From Ignavibacteria bacterium (GTDB lineage: Bacteria; Bacteroidota; Ignavibacteria; Tepidaquicellales; Tepidaquicellaceae), in assembly GCA_041649015.1 (NCBI GenBank), contig JBAZNU010000002.1:248001-312000 (forward strand): a stretch of DNA of 64,000 nucleotides, written 5' to 3'. The position numbers and the translations under genes are program-made. The notes under the pieces are model-generated. The model ran no database searches, had not been told where the DNA came from, and saw only the letters and a list, made by a program, of their open reading frames with translations. Shown here in pieces: positions 37,928-45,617 of this stretch. The number at the start of each line of letters is the position of its first letter. Positions within the stretch are counted from its first letter, which is position 1.

Positions 37928-39151
37928 TCAAAAATTAATCCATTCGTCACCTAAAAACATAAATGATTGATTTGTTATGGTAGGTTTTTCTTTTATTATT
38001 ATTTCGGGTGTGTCTTCAAGTTTAGGCGGATATGTTTCTACTAAAATGTTATTGGTACCCAGTCTGACTAGCGCTTGATATTTCGGAAGATTAAAAAGGT
38101 CTTTAGTTTTTACATCAAAAATAGGTGCAAAGCGTTCTGCTTCTTCATCACCGCAACGAAAACAAATAGTTGTTCCGACATTTCCAAAAATAGAGCCAAG
38201 AATGTTTTTAGGTATCTGTTGAAAGTTTTGGTGTGCTAAAGTAAAACCTACTTTAGAGCTTCGACTTCTAGCTAATAGTTCAGAGAAAAGACTTGAAACT
38301 ACTATTTGAAATTCGTCAACGTAAACCATTAAAGGATTAAGTTTCTTATCAGCAAATTCACAATAAGAAAGTACAGCGTATACAATAAGATTAGATAAAT
38401 AAATTCTACTATTACGATTCATTCGTGAAGTATCTACTAAAACAACTTTGTTATTTTCTACAATGTTTGTTATATCTAATTCGTTTTTACCAATAACAAA
38501 ATCTTTCATTTCACCTGTTGAGATTTCAATTAAACGGGAAGCTAATCTCTGCGCGCTTTCAATTTTATATCTATTACGAGGTATATTTCTATCTTTTTCA
38601 TCAAAATCTTTCCAATAAATATACTCATCACTCATTGGTCTTAGTGTGCTTAAAAGCTTTTGTCTTGTTTCGGGATATAATAAAAACTTAGTAAGGTATT
38701 CAAGATTTTTATCTTCTTCTTTAGTAATTGACCTCATAGCAACTCCAATTATTTCTCTCATTAAAACTGTGCTTTCAGGATTAGAAGCGGTTAATGTTAC
38801 TAAAACATCAAGAATCTGAATAAACTCTTGAATTATATTATCTAATTTGTAGCCTTCTTTATTTAAAGGATTTATAACAATTGGGCTTTTAATCGAAATA
38901 TAAATTATTCGTGATTTGTCTTCGGTTAGTTCATAAAGTTTTTTAACACTGTCACCTTTAGGGTCAATAAAAATAGTGGCAATACCTTGCTTAATATCAT
39001 ATTCAGCCATTCGTTCCAGTAGGGAAGACTTACCCATACCAGTTTTACCCACAATATAAGTATGTTCAAAGCGGTCTTTTAGATCATATATCTCTGGTTG
39101 TTCATGATTAAAATCATTTAAAAATCCTAAACTAAGATTATATCTTTCCAT
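37928..39151 (-). CDS. TraG/TrwB/HerA-like DNA-transfer ATPase (coupling-protein type)
   Basis: 407 residues. Walker A is IVGKTGMGKSS (33-43). Next comes GIATIFIDPKGDSVKKL, the DPKGD segment typical of type IV coupling proteins and HerA-like pumps. A Walker B-like strand LMVYVDEFQIV follows, then LLARSRSSKVGFTLAHQN, a coupling-protein signature. No membrane anchor is present, but the two genes upstream in the operon encode membrane proteins that could supply it. It likely pumps DNA during mobilisation, using a relaxase-like partner in the same operon. It overlaps the next upstream gene by 14 bp. No VirB-type channel genes were found in the window. Confidence 0.88.
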   Translation of the reverse strand: MERYNLSLGFLNDFNHEQPEIYDLKDRFEHTYIVGKTGMGKSSLLERMAEYDIKQGIATIFIDPKGDSVKKLYELTEDKSRIIYISIKSPIVINPLNKEGYKLDNIIQEFIQILDVLVTLTASNPESTVLMREIIGVAMRSITKEEDKNLEYLTKFLLYPETRQKLLSTLRPMSDEYIYWKDFDEKDRNIPRNRYKIESAQRLASRLIEISTGEMKDFVIGKNELDITNIVENNKVVLVDTSRMNRNSRIYLSNLIVYAVLSYCEFADKKLNPLMVYVDEFQIVVSSLFSELLARSRSSKVGFTLAHQNFQQIPKNILGSIFGNVGTTICFRCGDEEAERFAPIFDVKTKDLFNLPKYQALVRLGTNNILVETYPPKLEDTPEIIIKEKPTITNQSFMFLGDEWINF

Positions 39152-40172
39152 TATCTAAATATTTTAACCTTTCTCTTTCTAATTTTGCTTTAAGAGTATC
39201 TTTTTTTGCTTCATTTTCATCAGCTTCATATTCGATTTTTCTAGCTTCTGCATTTTGTTTTCTAATTACGAATTCTTTAACTTGCTCTTGCAATTCCATA
39301 TCTTTATCAGGATTCTCAGCATTTTCATTACCTAATTGAACAGTCACATATGATTTTAGTACTGCGGGTAATTCATTAAAATATTTTACAGCTTCAGCTA
39401 AAATTAGAGCCACCTGTGTTTCTTTCAAACCTTTAGCAATCATTAATTGATATTCGGCTTCTGATTTTAATTTAAGTACTAAATTTTCTGTCTCAACTTT
39501 CTCTCTTAAAGCTCTTTGCATTAAAATATCTTCTTCTAATCTTTCTTCTTCTAAACTCATTATTTTTATTCTATGTTGATATTCAAATTTAACGAAATTC
39601 AAATCGACTTTAGATTGTTCTAATTGTTTTTGTAAATCATTTCTTTTTATTAAAGTTAATTTTTCTATTGTCTCAAAACTCAAAATAGAATCAGCGTGTA
39701 ATTGCATTAATTCATTTCCAGTATCCCTAAGAGATGTTATATAACGACCGATAATCTTAACTCTTTCAACATCGAATTCTAATCTATGATTACCCCAACC
39801 CTTAAAAAATACCGGACCAGGCTTAGTCATTTCATAAGCCATTTTTTTGACTAATGATTTCATTGTTAACTGCGATAAATCATATTCAATTATTTGGTTA
39901 TCTTTATTTAATACTGACATTGCTGATCTCCCTTTGTTTTGTTTATTAAAATTTTTCGGATTTGGTAAAAAAGATTCATTGATTTTTAGGTCTTTATATG
40001 ATTTACTAGAAGCATAGAATAATAATAATGAAATGAACCCTGCAATTATGGCAATCATACCCCATCCTGAATCTGTAAAAAATTGCTTAGTTAAATCCCA
40101 ACCATTGCAAGAAAAATCAATTAGACTTCCAACAAAAACAACTATTGCTAATCCTATAATAAACCAAATCAT
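39138..40172 (-). CDS. Membrane-anchored coiled-coil protein
   Basis: 344 residues. Two N-terminal membrane segments (about 2-20 and 35-55) precede a long charged cytoplasmic region. From about 165 onward this is mostly coiled coil (KRNDLQKQLEQSKVDLN, LEEERLEEDILMQRALREK) and ends in a strongly Lys/Glu-rich helix. The family is unknown. It overlaps the ATPase gene downstream and the membrane gene upstream by 4 bp, so the three are translationally coupled. It may be the membrane platform for the TraG-like ATPase. Confidence 0.75.
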   Translation of the reverse strand: MIWFIIGLAIVVFVGSLIDFSCNGWDLTKQFFTDSGWGMIAIIAGFISLLLFYASSKSYKDLKINESFLPNPKNFNKQNKGRSAMSVLNKDNQIIEYDLSQLTMKSLVKKMAYEMTKPGPVFFKGWGNHRLEFDVERVKIIGRYITSLRDTGNELMQLHADSILSFETIEKLTLIKRNDLQKQLEQSKVDLNFVKFEYQHRIKIMSLEEERLEEDILMQRALREKVETENLVLKLKSEAEYQLMIAKGLKETQVALILAEAVKYFNELPAVLKSYVTVQLGNENAENPDKDMELQEQVKEFVIRKQNAEARKIEYEADENEAKKDTLKAKLERERLKYLDNGKI

Positions 40173-41038
40173 TTTTTATTCTTTTTATTTTTCGAATTTT
40201 TATTTTTGTTTAATTTATTAGTTTCAATTTTTTTATTATATGCAAATTGAGATGGCAAAATTGTACTTCCATTACTTACACCTTCCCACACTTCTAATGT
40301 TTGACTAAATAACTCATTAATATGATCAGAGTAAAACATAAAATCTATATATGTAGTATCTTGAAATGTAATATTCCAATTCCTAGGCAAATTTAAAGAT
40401 ATTTTATTATTTTCATCTTGAGTCCAAGATGTACTTTTACCAGTAATATATCTATATCCATTTATTATAATTCCATAAAAATCAGCATCAGTTTTTATGG
40501 TATAAGGTTTATTTGGTTTAAAAGTAAAAGTTGGCAATGGTTCACTGTAATAAAAATTTATCTTCCAATAAGTTTTTTCATAACTATGTTGTTTGAAAGC
40601 GAAAAACCAAGTAATTATACCTATTGATATAAAAGCAAAAAAATAAGCAAAAACACGTTGTCTTAATTTAAGATAGAAACTCAATCCTCCGAATAACGTA
40701 TACTTTCCAAATCCTCTGTTAGCCCAAATTCTTTTTATTATGTGAAATTCATTTACAATTACACTGGGAATATCTCTAAAACCAAAATATAACATTTTAA
40801 GAAAAAACCAAATTAAAATAATTGAAAGAATAAAACCTACCACGATCATTACTATTGCGAATGGCCATGCTACTACATTTAAAATTTCTCCTCCGGTAGA
40901 ATAAGTGTGCTTCATTATTTCACTGAAATGAGCAACATGCCGATAACTAATATAAGATAAATATTCTATTAATGCGCTTGCGACAAGAAAGAGTAAAGTT
41001 TTAAATGGAGTTATTTTATAATCAAAAATCTCGTACAA
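40169..41038 (-). CDS. Membrane protein of the mobilisation operon
   Basis: 289 residues. About three membrane segments (roughly 13-33, 55-82 and 128-150) precede an extracytoplasmic domain with many aromatic residues, and a Lys/Asn-rich tail (NKLNKNKNSKNKKNKK) ends the protein. The family is not recognised. It overlaps the gene before it by 17 bp and the gene after it by 4 bp. Its place in the operon suggests a role in mobilisation or envelope anchoring. Confidence 0.75.
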   Translation of the reverse strand: MYEIFDYKITPFKTLLFLVASALIEYLSYISYRHVAHFSEIMKHTYSTGGEILNVVAWPFAIVMIVVGFILSIILIWFFLKMLYFGFRDIPSVIVNEFHIIKRIWANRGFGKYTLFGGLSFYLKLRQRVFAYFFAFISIGIITWFFAFKQHSYEKTYWKINFYYSEPLPTFTFKPNKPYTIKTDADFYGIIINGYRYITGKSTSWTQDENNKISLNLPRNWNITFQDTTYIDFMFYSDHINELFSQTLEVWEGVSNGSTILPSQFAYNKKIETNKLNKNKNSKNKKNKK

Positions 41039-41738
41039 TATTAAATCCTTTTCCTAAATCAATATTTAAATTACCAAAAATAGTTACAGTAAATTTTATT
41101 GAATGAATATCTGGTTTTGGAAGGTTTAAAAGCTCACAATATTCTGTCCACTTTACAAAAAATTGTATATCAGTTGCTAGATTTAAATAATTCTGTTTTT
41201 TCTTTTTAATAACATCTTCCCATTCAGGTTTTTTTGCCTCAACTTCAATAAAAGTTAATTTATATTTCTTTTCCTTTTTATCTAATTCAACTAATAAAGC
41301 ATCAGGAATAAGATATCCAAAATTCGGGTAAAGAAACGTTAAAAAAGTTTCCTCTTTTGTTTTTTCTCTAAATATCTTAATTAAAACTTCGGTATTGTTA
41401 AGCTCGTTTATATCGCCTTTGCCTTTGGGTTCTTCTGGTAGGGGAAATTGGTAACCCCCGGCTTCTCTTAATATAGGGAAAGCTAAATCAGTCGAACAAT
41501 ATACATCTTCGCTTGGACTAAAAAGATATCCTCTTTCGCACAATTCTTTCAATTTCCAATCAAACGTAACCTTAAAAAGATGCGATTTTATTTTAGTGTA
41601 TTGGGACTTTCGGACATACTTAAACAACCTTGTGTAGTAAAACACATCATATAATGATCGCCAAGTGCCACCACCTTTCTTCGAGATAAGGTGTTCTAAT
41701 TCCGGTATTTTTACTATTCTGTAAGTGCTAATTTCCAT
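41022..41738 (-). CDS. Replication-relaxation-like protein with PD-(D/E)xK features
   Basis: 238 residues starting at the ATG at 41738, preceded by GAGG 7 bp upstream; a TTG further upstream (41762) lacks a ribosome-binding site. The N-terminus resembles a winged helix (residues 10-75). The centre has LIPDALLVEL followed by LTFIEVEAKKPEWEDVIKKK, the Asp and ExxxK pattern of restriction-like nuclease folds, seen in plasmid replication-relaxation proteins (PF13814-like). It is the first gene of the four-gene mobilisation operon and directly borders the putative origin. A second protein with the same layout is encoded at 46010..46789. Confidence 0.65.
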   Translation of the reverse strand: MEISTYRIVKIPELEHLISKKGGGTWRSLYDVFYYTRLFKYVRKSQYTKIKSHLFKVTFDWKLKELCERGYLFSPSEDVYCSTDLAFPILREAGGYQFPLPEEPKGKGDINELNNTEVLIKIFREKTKEETFLTFLYPNFGYLIPDALLVELDKKEKKYKLTFIEVEAKKPEWEDVIKKKKQNYLNLATDIQFFVKWTEYCELLNLPKPDIHSIKFTVTIFGNLNIDLGKGFNIVRDF

Positions 41739-42035
41739 ATACGTACCTCGTATAAAATACAAAAATTAGCCATATTTTAATATACGACTTTTTTTCCTTA
41801 TCTCTTTATACAAAAGGCATTTAGCTAAAATATACGAGCTGACATTATACTCTAGTATCTAATACTCTCTCTTAATAAAAGGTCTTTTGGGCGGGTAAGC
41901 GGGTCTTAACTCTCCTTCTTTTATCTTTATCTAACTATGGTTTCATCAACTCATACAAATCTACTATACATTCGTAGCTAGTTCAAATTCTTTATTATTT
42001 ATTTTCAATTCATCATAAGTAATCACCTGTACTTC
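41739..42035. other. Upstream region of the mobilisation operon, with TATACGA repeats
   Basis: The motif TATACGA occurs at 41781-41787 and 41833-41839, and inverted as CTCGTATA at 41748-41755. This suggests a small operator array before the operon start. No ORF is visible. Confidence 0.4.
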
Positions 42036-42205
42036 CATATCGACTTCCTGTTCAAGGATTCTCTACATTCATATCGACTTCCTGTTCAAGGATTCTCTAC
42101 ATTCATATCAACTTCCTGTTCAAGGATTCTCTACATTCATATCGACTTCCTGTTCAAGGATTCTCTACATTCATATCAACTTCCTGTTCAAGGATTCTCT
42201 CAATT
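42036..42205 (+). repeat. Five tandem 34-bp repeats (iteron-like)
   Basis: The units begin CATATC(G/A)ACTTCCTGTTC and start at 42036, 42070, 42104, 42138 and 42172; the last is cut short at about 42201. The copies are nearly identical and differ at the seventh base (G, G, A, G, A). Each contains TCCT-GTTCA-AGGA, a small dyad. A period of 34 is not a multiple of three, so this is not a coding repeat. Head-to-tail units with no spacer rule out CRISPR. The position beside DnaA boxes fits plasmid iterons. Confidence 0.85.
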
Positions 42206-42441
42206 TCTTTCTTATGCTTTCCTTCATTTCAAGGTTCAACTCTATACACCAGTATCTCTCTAATTTTTATCTAATTTATTTTCTCAAATTTCTTTAATCT
42301 TAATGTTATTTATATCTAAGTTATTCTGATATCCTCTTTAATCTTTATTTATTTTTGTCTCTAAAATCTTTTTTATTCATAAGCTTTTAATCAACTCGGT
42401 TAATTCCGCTTCATTTAAATAAATTTATATTTTTTATTTAT
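42206..42441. other. Very AT-rich segment of the putative origin
   Basis: A T-rich stretch with repeated TTTAATCTTTATTTA-like sequence and no ORF, lying between the iterons and a DnaA box. It is the natural candidate for a DNA-unwinding element. Confidence 0.45.
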
Positions 42442-42446
42442 CCACA
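42438..42446 (+). promoter_or_regulatory. DnaA box (TTATCCACA)
   Basis: An exact match to the strong DnaA box consensus, overlapping the left end of the palindromic element at 42442. Confidence 0.6.
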
Positions 42447-42503
42447 CTTCGAGTGAATGTCATTGAGCGAAGCGATATTGACATTCTTAACGAGAATGTG
42501 TGG
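42442..42503. repeat. 62-bp compound palindrome
   Basis: The outer arms CCACAC (42442-42447) and GTGTGG (42498-42503) enclose inner arms GAATGTCA (42455-42462) and TGACATTC (42479-42486), with a GCGAAGCG-containing centre. It could extrude as a two-level cruciform or hairpin, as at single-strand or transfer origins. Confidence 0.7.
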
Positions 42504-42561
42504 TATTATTTTTAATTTATTTTTTCAACAATCATCCTTCACGTTTTAGTTTATGGTTTCT

Positions 42562-42605
42562 AATCCCACCTGTTAGATAATTTTGGTTGTCTAACAAGTG
42601 GGATT
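42562..42605 (+). terminator. Strong hairpin with T-run
   Basis: AATCCCAC pairs with GTGGGATT and TGTTAGA with TCTAACA, giving a 15-bp stem with one small internal loop, followed by TTTTTAATT on the plus strand. No plus-strand gene ends here, so it may act as a barrier between the origin and the small-gene operon. Confidence 0.65.
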
Positions 42606-42671
42606 TTTTAATTATTCTTAAAATCATTTCCTTAATCCGTTGCGGACGGATTTTCTTTCTAAAACTTCGTT

Positions 42672-42986
42672 TCATATTTCATAATGATTTAATTCTTTTG
42701 ATTCAGTAGTGAATAATGAATCTTGTCTATATTTAATCGTCTGATTTTCAGGTCGTAAATCAATTTTATCTCGTGTATATAATTTCATAAACTTTTCAGT
42801 CGGATAAAAGGTTTTGAATTTACCGTCTTTTTTTCGATGCAATAATCCTTTAGCCAATAATTCTCTGCAACGCTTTGGAGTTTCACTTCCAAAAAAACCT
42901 TCTTTGTATTTTCTATCAGATAGTTTTGCCGGTGTTATTTTTCCAAACTCTTTAACGTATTCAATTACTAATTTCCATTGTTCCAT
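42672..42986 (-). CDS. Small winged-helix-like protein
   Basis: 104 residues. The N-terminal half looks like a winged helix (WKLVIEYVKEFGKITPAKLS, then CRELLAKGLLHRKKDGKFK), and the C-terminal tail is polar. It is the last gene of a tightly packed five-gene operon, 1 bp after the 188-residue gene, and lies next to the putative origin. A DNA-binding or replication-control role is plausible. Confidence 0.7.
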   Translation of the reverse strand: MEQWKLVIEYVKEFGKITPAKLSDRKYKEGFFGSETPKRCRELLAKGLLHRKKDGKFKTFYPTEKFMKLYTRDKIDLRPENQTIKYRQDSLFTTESKELNHYEI

Positions 42987-42987
42987 A

Positions 42988-43554
42988 TTAGAAAGGTATA
43001 TTAGCTATTGCCTTATCTAATTCATCTGGCAAATTATCATTCCTTAAATAAGGTTCTAATTTATAGTACCAATTGGCAAGCTCTTTAACATCTTTTTTAG
43101 CGTCTTCAATACTATATTCAACAAAACTATCAATTTTTTTTGAAATAATTAAAGAAGCATTATTTATTGCATTCATCCATTTTATATCATCCCGCTTTTC
43201 ATGTCTTATCTCTTTCCATTTTTCATCTTCCCCTGTTACCTTTGACTGTGCCGTCTCTATTTCATCCTCTTCCTGTTTTACGGGAATAGCGTTTGCGATT
43301 GTTCGATAAATTATAGTCTTCCCTCCATATTCTCCTTGTTCCTCTCGATAAGAAATATCAAAAGATTTTCCAACTCCCATTTTAGGCGTACTGCTAAAAG
43401 CTATATAAGCCATGCTGTCTGTTCCGTCTTGTTTTGATTGCCATAATTGATATGACTTATTATCACTTCCTTTAATCTTAAACATTGTCTTGCCGTTTTT
43501 TGTAGTCTTTGGTTCAACTGATAAAATAGTTATTGTTGTTTTAAGTAATTCCAT
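42988..43554 (-). CDS. OB-fold-like protein of the plasmid module (possible ssDNA-binding)
   Basis: 188 residues. The N-terminal 95 residues are beta-rich and OB-like (LLKTTITILSVEPKT, KTMFKIKGSDNKSYQLW, then KSFDISYREEQGEYGGKTI). A charged linker and a helical C-terminus follow. The layout resembles small single-strand-binding or nucleic-acid-binding proteins of plasmids, but no diagnostic SSB tail is present. It is cotranscribed with the small genes upstream (25-bp gap) and the winged-helix gene downstream. Confidence 0.65.
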   Translation of the reverse strand: MELLKTTITILSVEPKTTKNGKTMFKIKGSDNKSYQLWQSKQDGTDSMAYIAFSSTPKMGVGKSFDISYREEQGEYGGKTIIYRTIANAIPVKQEEDEIETAQSKVTGEDEKWKEIRHEKRDDIKWMNAINNASLIISKKIDSFVEYSIEDAKKDVKELANWYYKLEPYLRNDNLPDELDKAIANIPF

Positions 43555-43578
43555 ATTAAAAATGATTAATAATAAATT

Positions 43579-43752
43579 TTATTTATTGCATTTTTCACAA
43601 TCAGCGAATGAACACTTTCCCCTGGCATTATGAATTTCCTCTTTTCTTCTTTGTTTTAAAGTTTCTGCTAATGCTTCTCTCAATTTTTTATTATGTTCTT
43701 CCATTATAGGATTTTCTTTTTTATGTAGATTTGGTCTGTTATAAGTTCCCAT
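43579..43752 (-). CDS. 57-residue protein with C-terminal Cys cluster
   Basis: Begins MGTYNRPNLHKKENPIMEEH; the middle is a charged helix and the end is CSFADCEKCNK (C-x5-C-x2-C), possibly binding zinc. The ATG follows the stop codon of the preceding gene with no spacer beyond TAATATG, so it is translationally coupled. The family is unknown. Confidence 0.6.
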   Translation of the reverse strand: MGTYNRPNLHKKENPIMEEHNKKLREALAETLKQRRKEEIHNARGKCSFADCEKCNK

Positions 43753-43753
43753 A

Positions 43754-43912
43754 TTATTTAAATAGGTTTGTAATGTAGTTTTCTAAATCTTCCTGCATTG
43801 TTCGACCTTTAGGATATTTGTATTTTAGATATGCTTGGTATCTTTTAAGTTTTTCATCGTAAAGTTTTAACTTGATAGTTTTAAATTTTCCTAAAATCCA
43901 TCTTTTTTTCAT
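43754..43912 (-). CDS. 52-residue ribbon-helix-helix-like protein
   Basis: Sequence MKKRWILGKFKTIKLKLYDE begins with a basic strand followed by two helices (KLKRYQAYLKYKYPKGRTMQ, EDLENYITNLF), the layout of ribbon-helix-helix regulators such as CopG-type plasmid repressors. It is coupled to both neighbours through TAATAATATG-type junctions. A role in copy or transfer control is inferred. Confidence 0.6.
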   Translation of the reverse strand: MKKRWILGKFKTIKLKLYDEKLKRYQAYLKYKYPKGRTMQEDLENYITNLFK

Positions 43913-43916
43913 ATTA

Positions 43917-44063
43917 TTAAAATTCAACTTCTTTATTTTCCAATGTTTCTTTCATTGACTGTATCTGTTCGCCAATGTATTCTGCATCTATAATAGCAGC
44001 TTCGTGATAATTACGAGAGATAATATTCCCATTCTCATCTCTCAAAGTTATTGTGTATGTCAT
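43917..44063 (-). CDS. 48-residue unknown protein, first gene of the small-gene operon
   Basis: Begins MTYTITLRDENGNIISRNYH, with a beta-hairpin-like start, and ends in an acidic helix (QIQSMKETLENKEVEF). It is the first frame downstream of an exact-consensus promoter. The family is unknown. Confidence 0.6.
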   Translation of the reverse strand: MTYTITLRDENGNIISRNYHEAAIIDAEYIGEQIQSMKETLENKEVEF

Positions 44064-44103
44064 ATTGTTTAATTTAGAAGGGCTTATTTACCCTTATACT
44101 CTC

Positions 44104-44132
44104 ATTATACACCCTGATATTAAACCTGTCAA
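44104..44132 (-). promoter_or_regulatory. Consensus sigma-70 promoter of the small-gene operon, with overlapping inverted repeat
   Basis: On the minus strand: TTGACA (44127-44132), 17-bp spacer, TATAAT (44104-44109), both exact. An inverted repeat AACCC(C/T)TA (roughly 44131-44151) overlaps the -35, and further ACCCTTAT-type copies flank it, so a repressor probably acts here. Confidence 0.85.
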
Positions 44133-44180
44133 CCCCTATAAAATAAGGGTTATTAGGGTATTTTATAATATCGTGGGCAC

Positions 44181-44189
44181 TTATCCACA
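44181..44189 (+). promoter_or_regulatory. Second DnaA box (TTATCCACA)
   Basis: An exact consensus match upstream of the small-gene promoter, about 1.7 kb from the other box. Single boxes can occur by chance, so the pair is only suggestive. Confidence 0.5.
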
Positions 44190-44197
44190 ACTATAAA

Positions 44198-44224
44198 AAA
44201 AGCCACTATTCTCAAGTGGCTTTT
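44198..44224 (-). terminator. Terminator of the ardC-radC operon
   Basis: AAAAGCCACT and AGTGGCTTTT form a 10-bp stem with a 7-base loop. On the minus strand it ends in TTTTTTT, 40 bp after the RadC-like stop codon and before the next promoter. Confidence 0.85.
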
Positions 44225-44263
44225 GCGTTCCTGTTAATTGAAAGAGCTTACTGTTCCTCCTTT

Positions 44264-44794
44264 CTAAATTAGCCCTTTATTCTTAAAGGATAGATAAGAT
44301 GTTTCGGTTATAATTAAATGGTCAATAACCTCAATTCCTATGTACTTACTGACTTCTATAAGTCTCTTTGTTATTTTTATATCATCCTCGCTTGGTTCAG
44401 CTTCACCTGACGGGTGGTTATGAGCAATAATTATCTGTGCAGAGTGTCTTTTAATAGCGGTTTCAAAGACTTCTCGTGGGTGTACAAGACTTGCGGTCAA
44501 TGTTCCGATACTAATAACATCAACAGAGATTAGCCTGTTTCTGACATCTAAACAGCAAACGAAAAAATGTTCTTTGAAATAATCGGTGGTCTTTTCTTTA
44601 AGTATTGAGTAAAGAATTTCTGGTGAAGTTATTGCTTCAGTTTTTAATCTTGATGATTCATTTACTAAGACTTCATCTTTTATAAGTAGAGGTCTAAGAA
44701 GTTCATCAATAAGGTGTGTCATTGGTTTCTTAACTTCTTTAGCTTTCTTATAAAGAATTGGGATTAAGTCCTCTCTTATTTTAGGCGTGTACAA
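44264..44794 (-). CDS. RadC-like JAB/MPN domain protein
   Basis: 176 residues. The JAMM metal site is complete: H125-x-H127-x7-S135-x2-D138 in IAHNHPSGEAEPSEDD. The preceding VVISIGTLTASLVHPREVFE is typical of the RadC domain. The N-terminal 60 residues lack the usual helix-hairpin-helix of chromosomal RadC and look like a short helical region. Such short RadC-like proteins are frequent on plasmids and integrative elements; their function is not settled. It overlaps ardC by 14 bp. Confidence 0.9.
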   Translation of the reverse strand: MYTPKIREDLIPILYKKAKEVKKPMTHLIDELLRPLLIKDEVLVNESSRLKTEAITSPEILYSILKEKTTDYFKEHFFVCCLDVRNRLISVDVISIGTLTASLVHPREVFETAIKRHSAQIIIAHNHPSGEAEPSEDDIKITKRLIEVSKYIGIEVIDHLIITETSYLSFKNKGLI

Positions 44795-45569
44795 GGTTTA
44801 ACTCCTTTCTTAGAATTAAGTTTAAGATTTTTTCAACATCTGAAACGACTCGCAAAACTGCGGAGTGTGGAGTGATATTCAAGTCTTTAGCATAACTCTC
44901 TATATAGCGGTAAGAATTGCCAAAATATTTATCTCCGTTTTTTCCGACTATTCGGCAAAGAGTATGAGCGCCAAGTTCGGCAATTATTTCCTGTAATGGA
45001 TCTTGACCATTTTTCAATTTGCCTTTTATTTTTTCATCAGCACAATGGCATAATTCATGAAAAAAGGTTTTTTCTTCAGGAGTTGCTAAAGCGATTATTT
45101 TCTTATCAGGGCTGTAATATCCGTAATGTTCGTAGTTTCCTGGAATTGCTTCTACTGATATGCCCCACTCTTTTGCTCTTTCAATCAGAGGAAGTTCAGG
45201 CAAGACTAATTTTTGATAGTCAAGTAATTCGCCGTCTGTGTCTTCAAAGCGAAAGACATTTCCGGAAACAAAACCGACAAGTGTTAAAACTTCTTCATCT
45301 TTCTTGTCTTTCTGCTTCTTGAAATAGGGGACTAATATTGAAAACGATTTAGCTCCCTTTTTAACATGTCGGTTTACTTCAAGCCATTGACGATAACCTC
45401 TGGCATCACTTGTCTTTGAGAAAAACATAATGAGGTGATTCATCAAACTCCATTTCGCTGACGGTATATTGGGAATAGGGTACATCGAATAAGCAATAGC
45501 TTCAGGTATATTGGCGGTTTTAAATTGTTCAATAACTTGATCTAAAACCTGCTTTACTTTTGGAAGCAT
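44781..45569 (-). CDS. ArdC-like antirestriction protein with metallopeptidase motif
   Basis: 262 residues from the ATG at 45569, chosen because AGAAGGG lies just upstream; an ORF start 99 bp further up lacks a ribosome-binding site. The N-terminal domain (1-125) is ArdC-type single-strand DNA-binding (SAKWSLMNHLIMFFSKTSDA, then GYRQWLEVNRHVKKGAKSF). The C-terminal half has FFHELCHCADEK, a HExxH zinc peptidase motif at H171-E172-H175. ArdC proteins protect incoming DNA from host restriction during plasmid transfer. Its presence beside the mobilisation genes supports a conjugative-plasmid origin for this part of the island. Confidence 0.9.
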   Translation of the reverse strand: MLPKVKQVLDQVIEQFKTANIPEAIAYSMYPIPNIPSAKWSLMNHLIMFFSKTSDARGYRQWLEVNRHVKKGAKSFSILVPYFKKQKDKKDEEVLTLVGFVSGNVFRFEDTDGELLDYQKLVLPELPLIERAKEWGISVEAIPGNYEHYGYYSPDKKIIALATPEEKTFFHELCHCADEKIKGKLKNGQDPLQEIIAELGAHTLCRIVGKNGDKYFGNSYRYIESYAKDLNITPHSAVLRVVSDVEKILNLILRKELNLVHA

Positions 45570-45617
45570 ATATTTTTCCCTTCTTGACGGAAAATAAAAA
45601 ACCGGATGCGCCCGTCT

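Noticed and set aside
42036..42205. CRISPR array
   Set aside because: The 34-bp units are head to tail without spacers, and no cas genes are present; iterons fit better.
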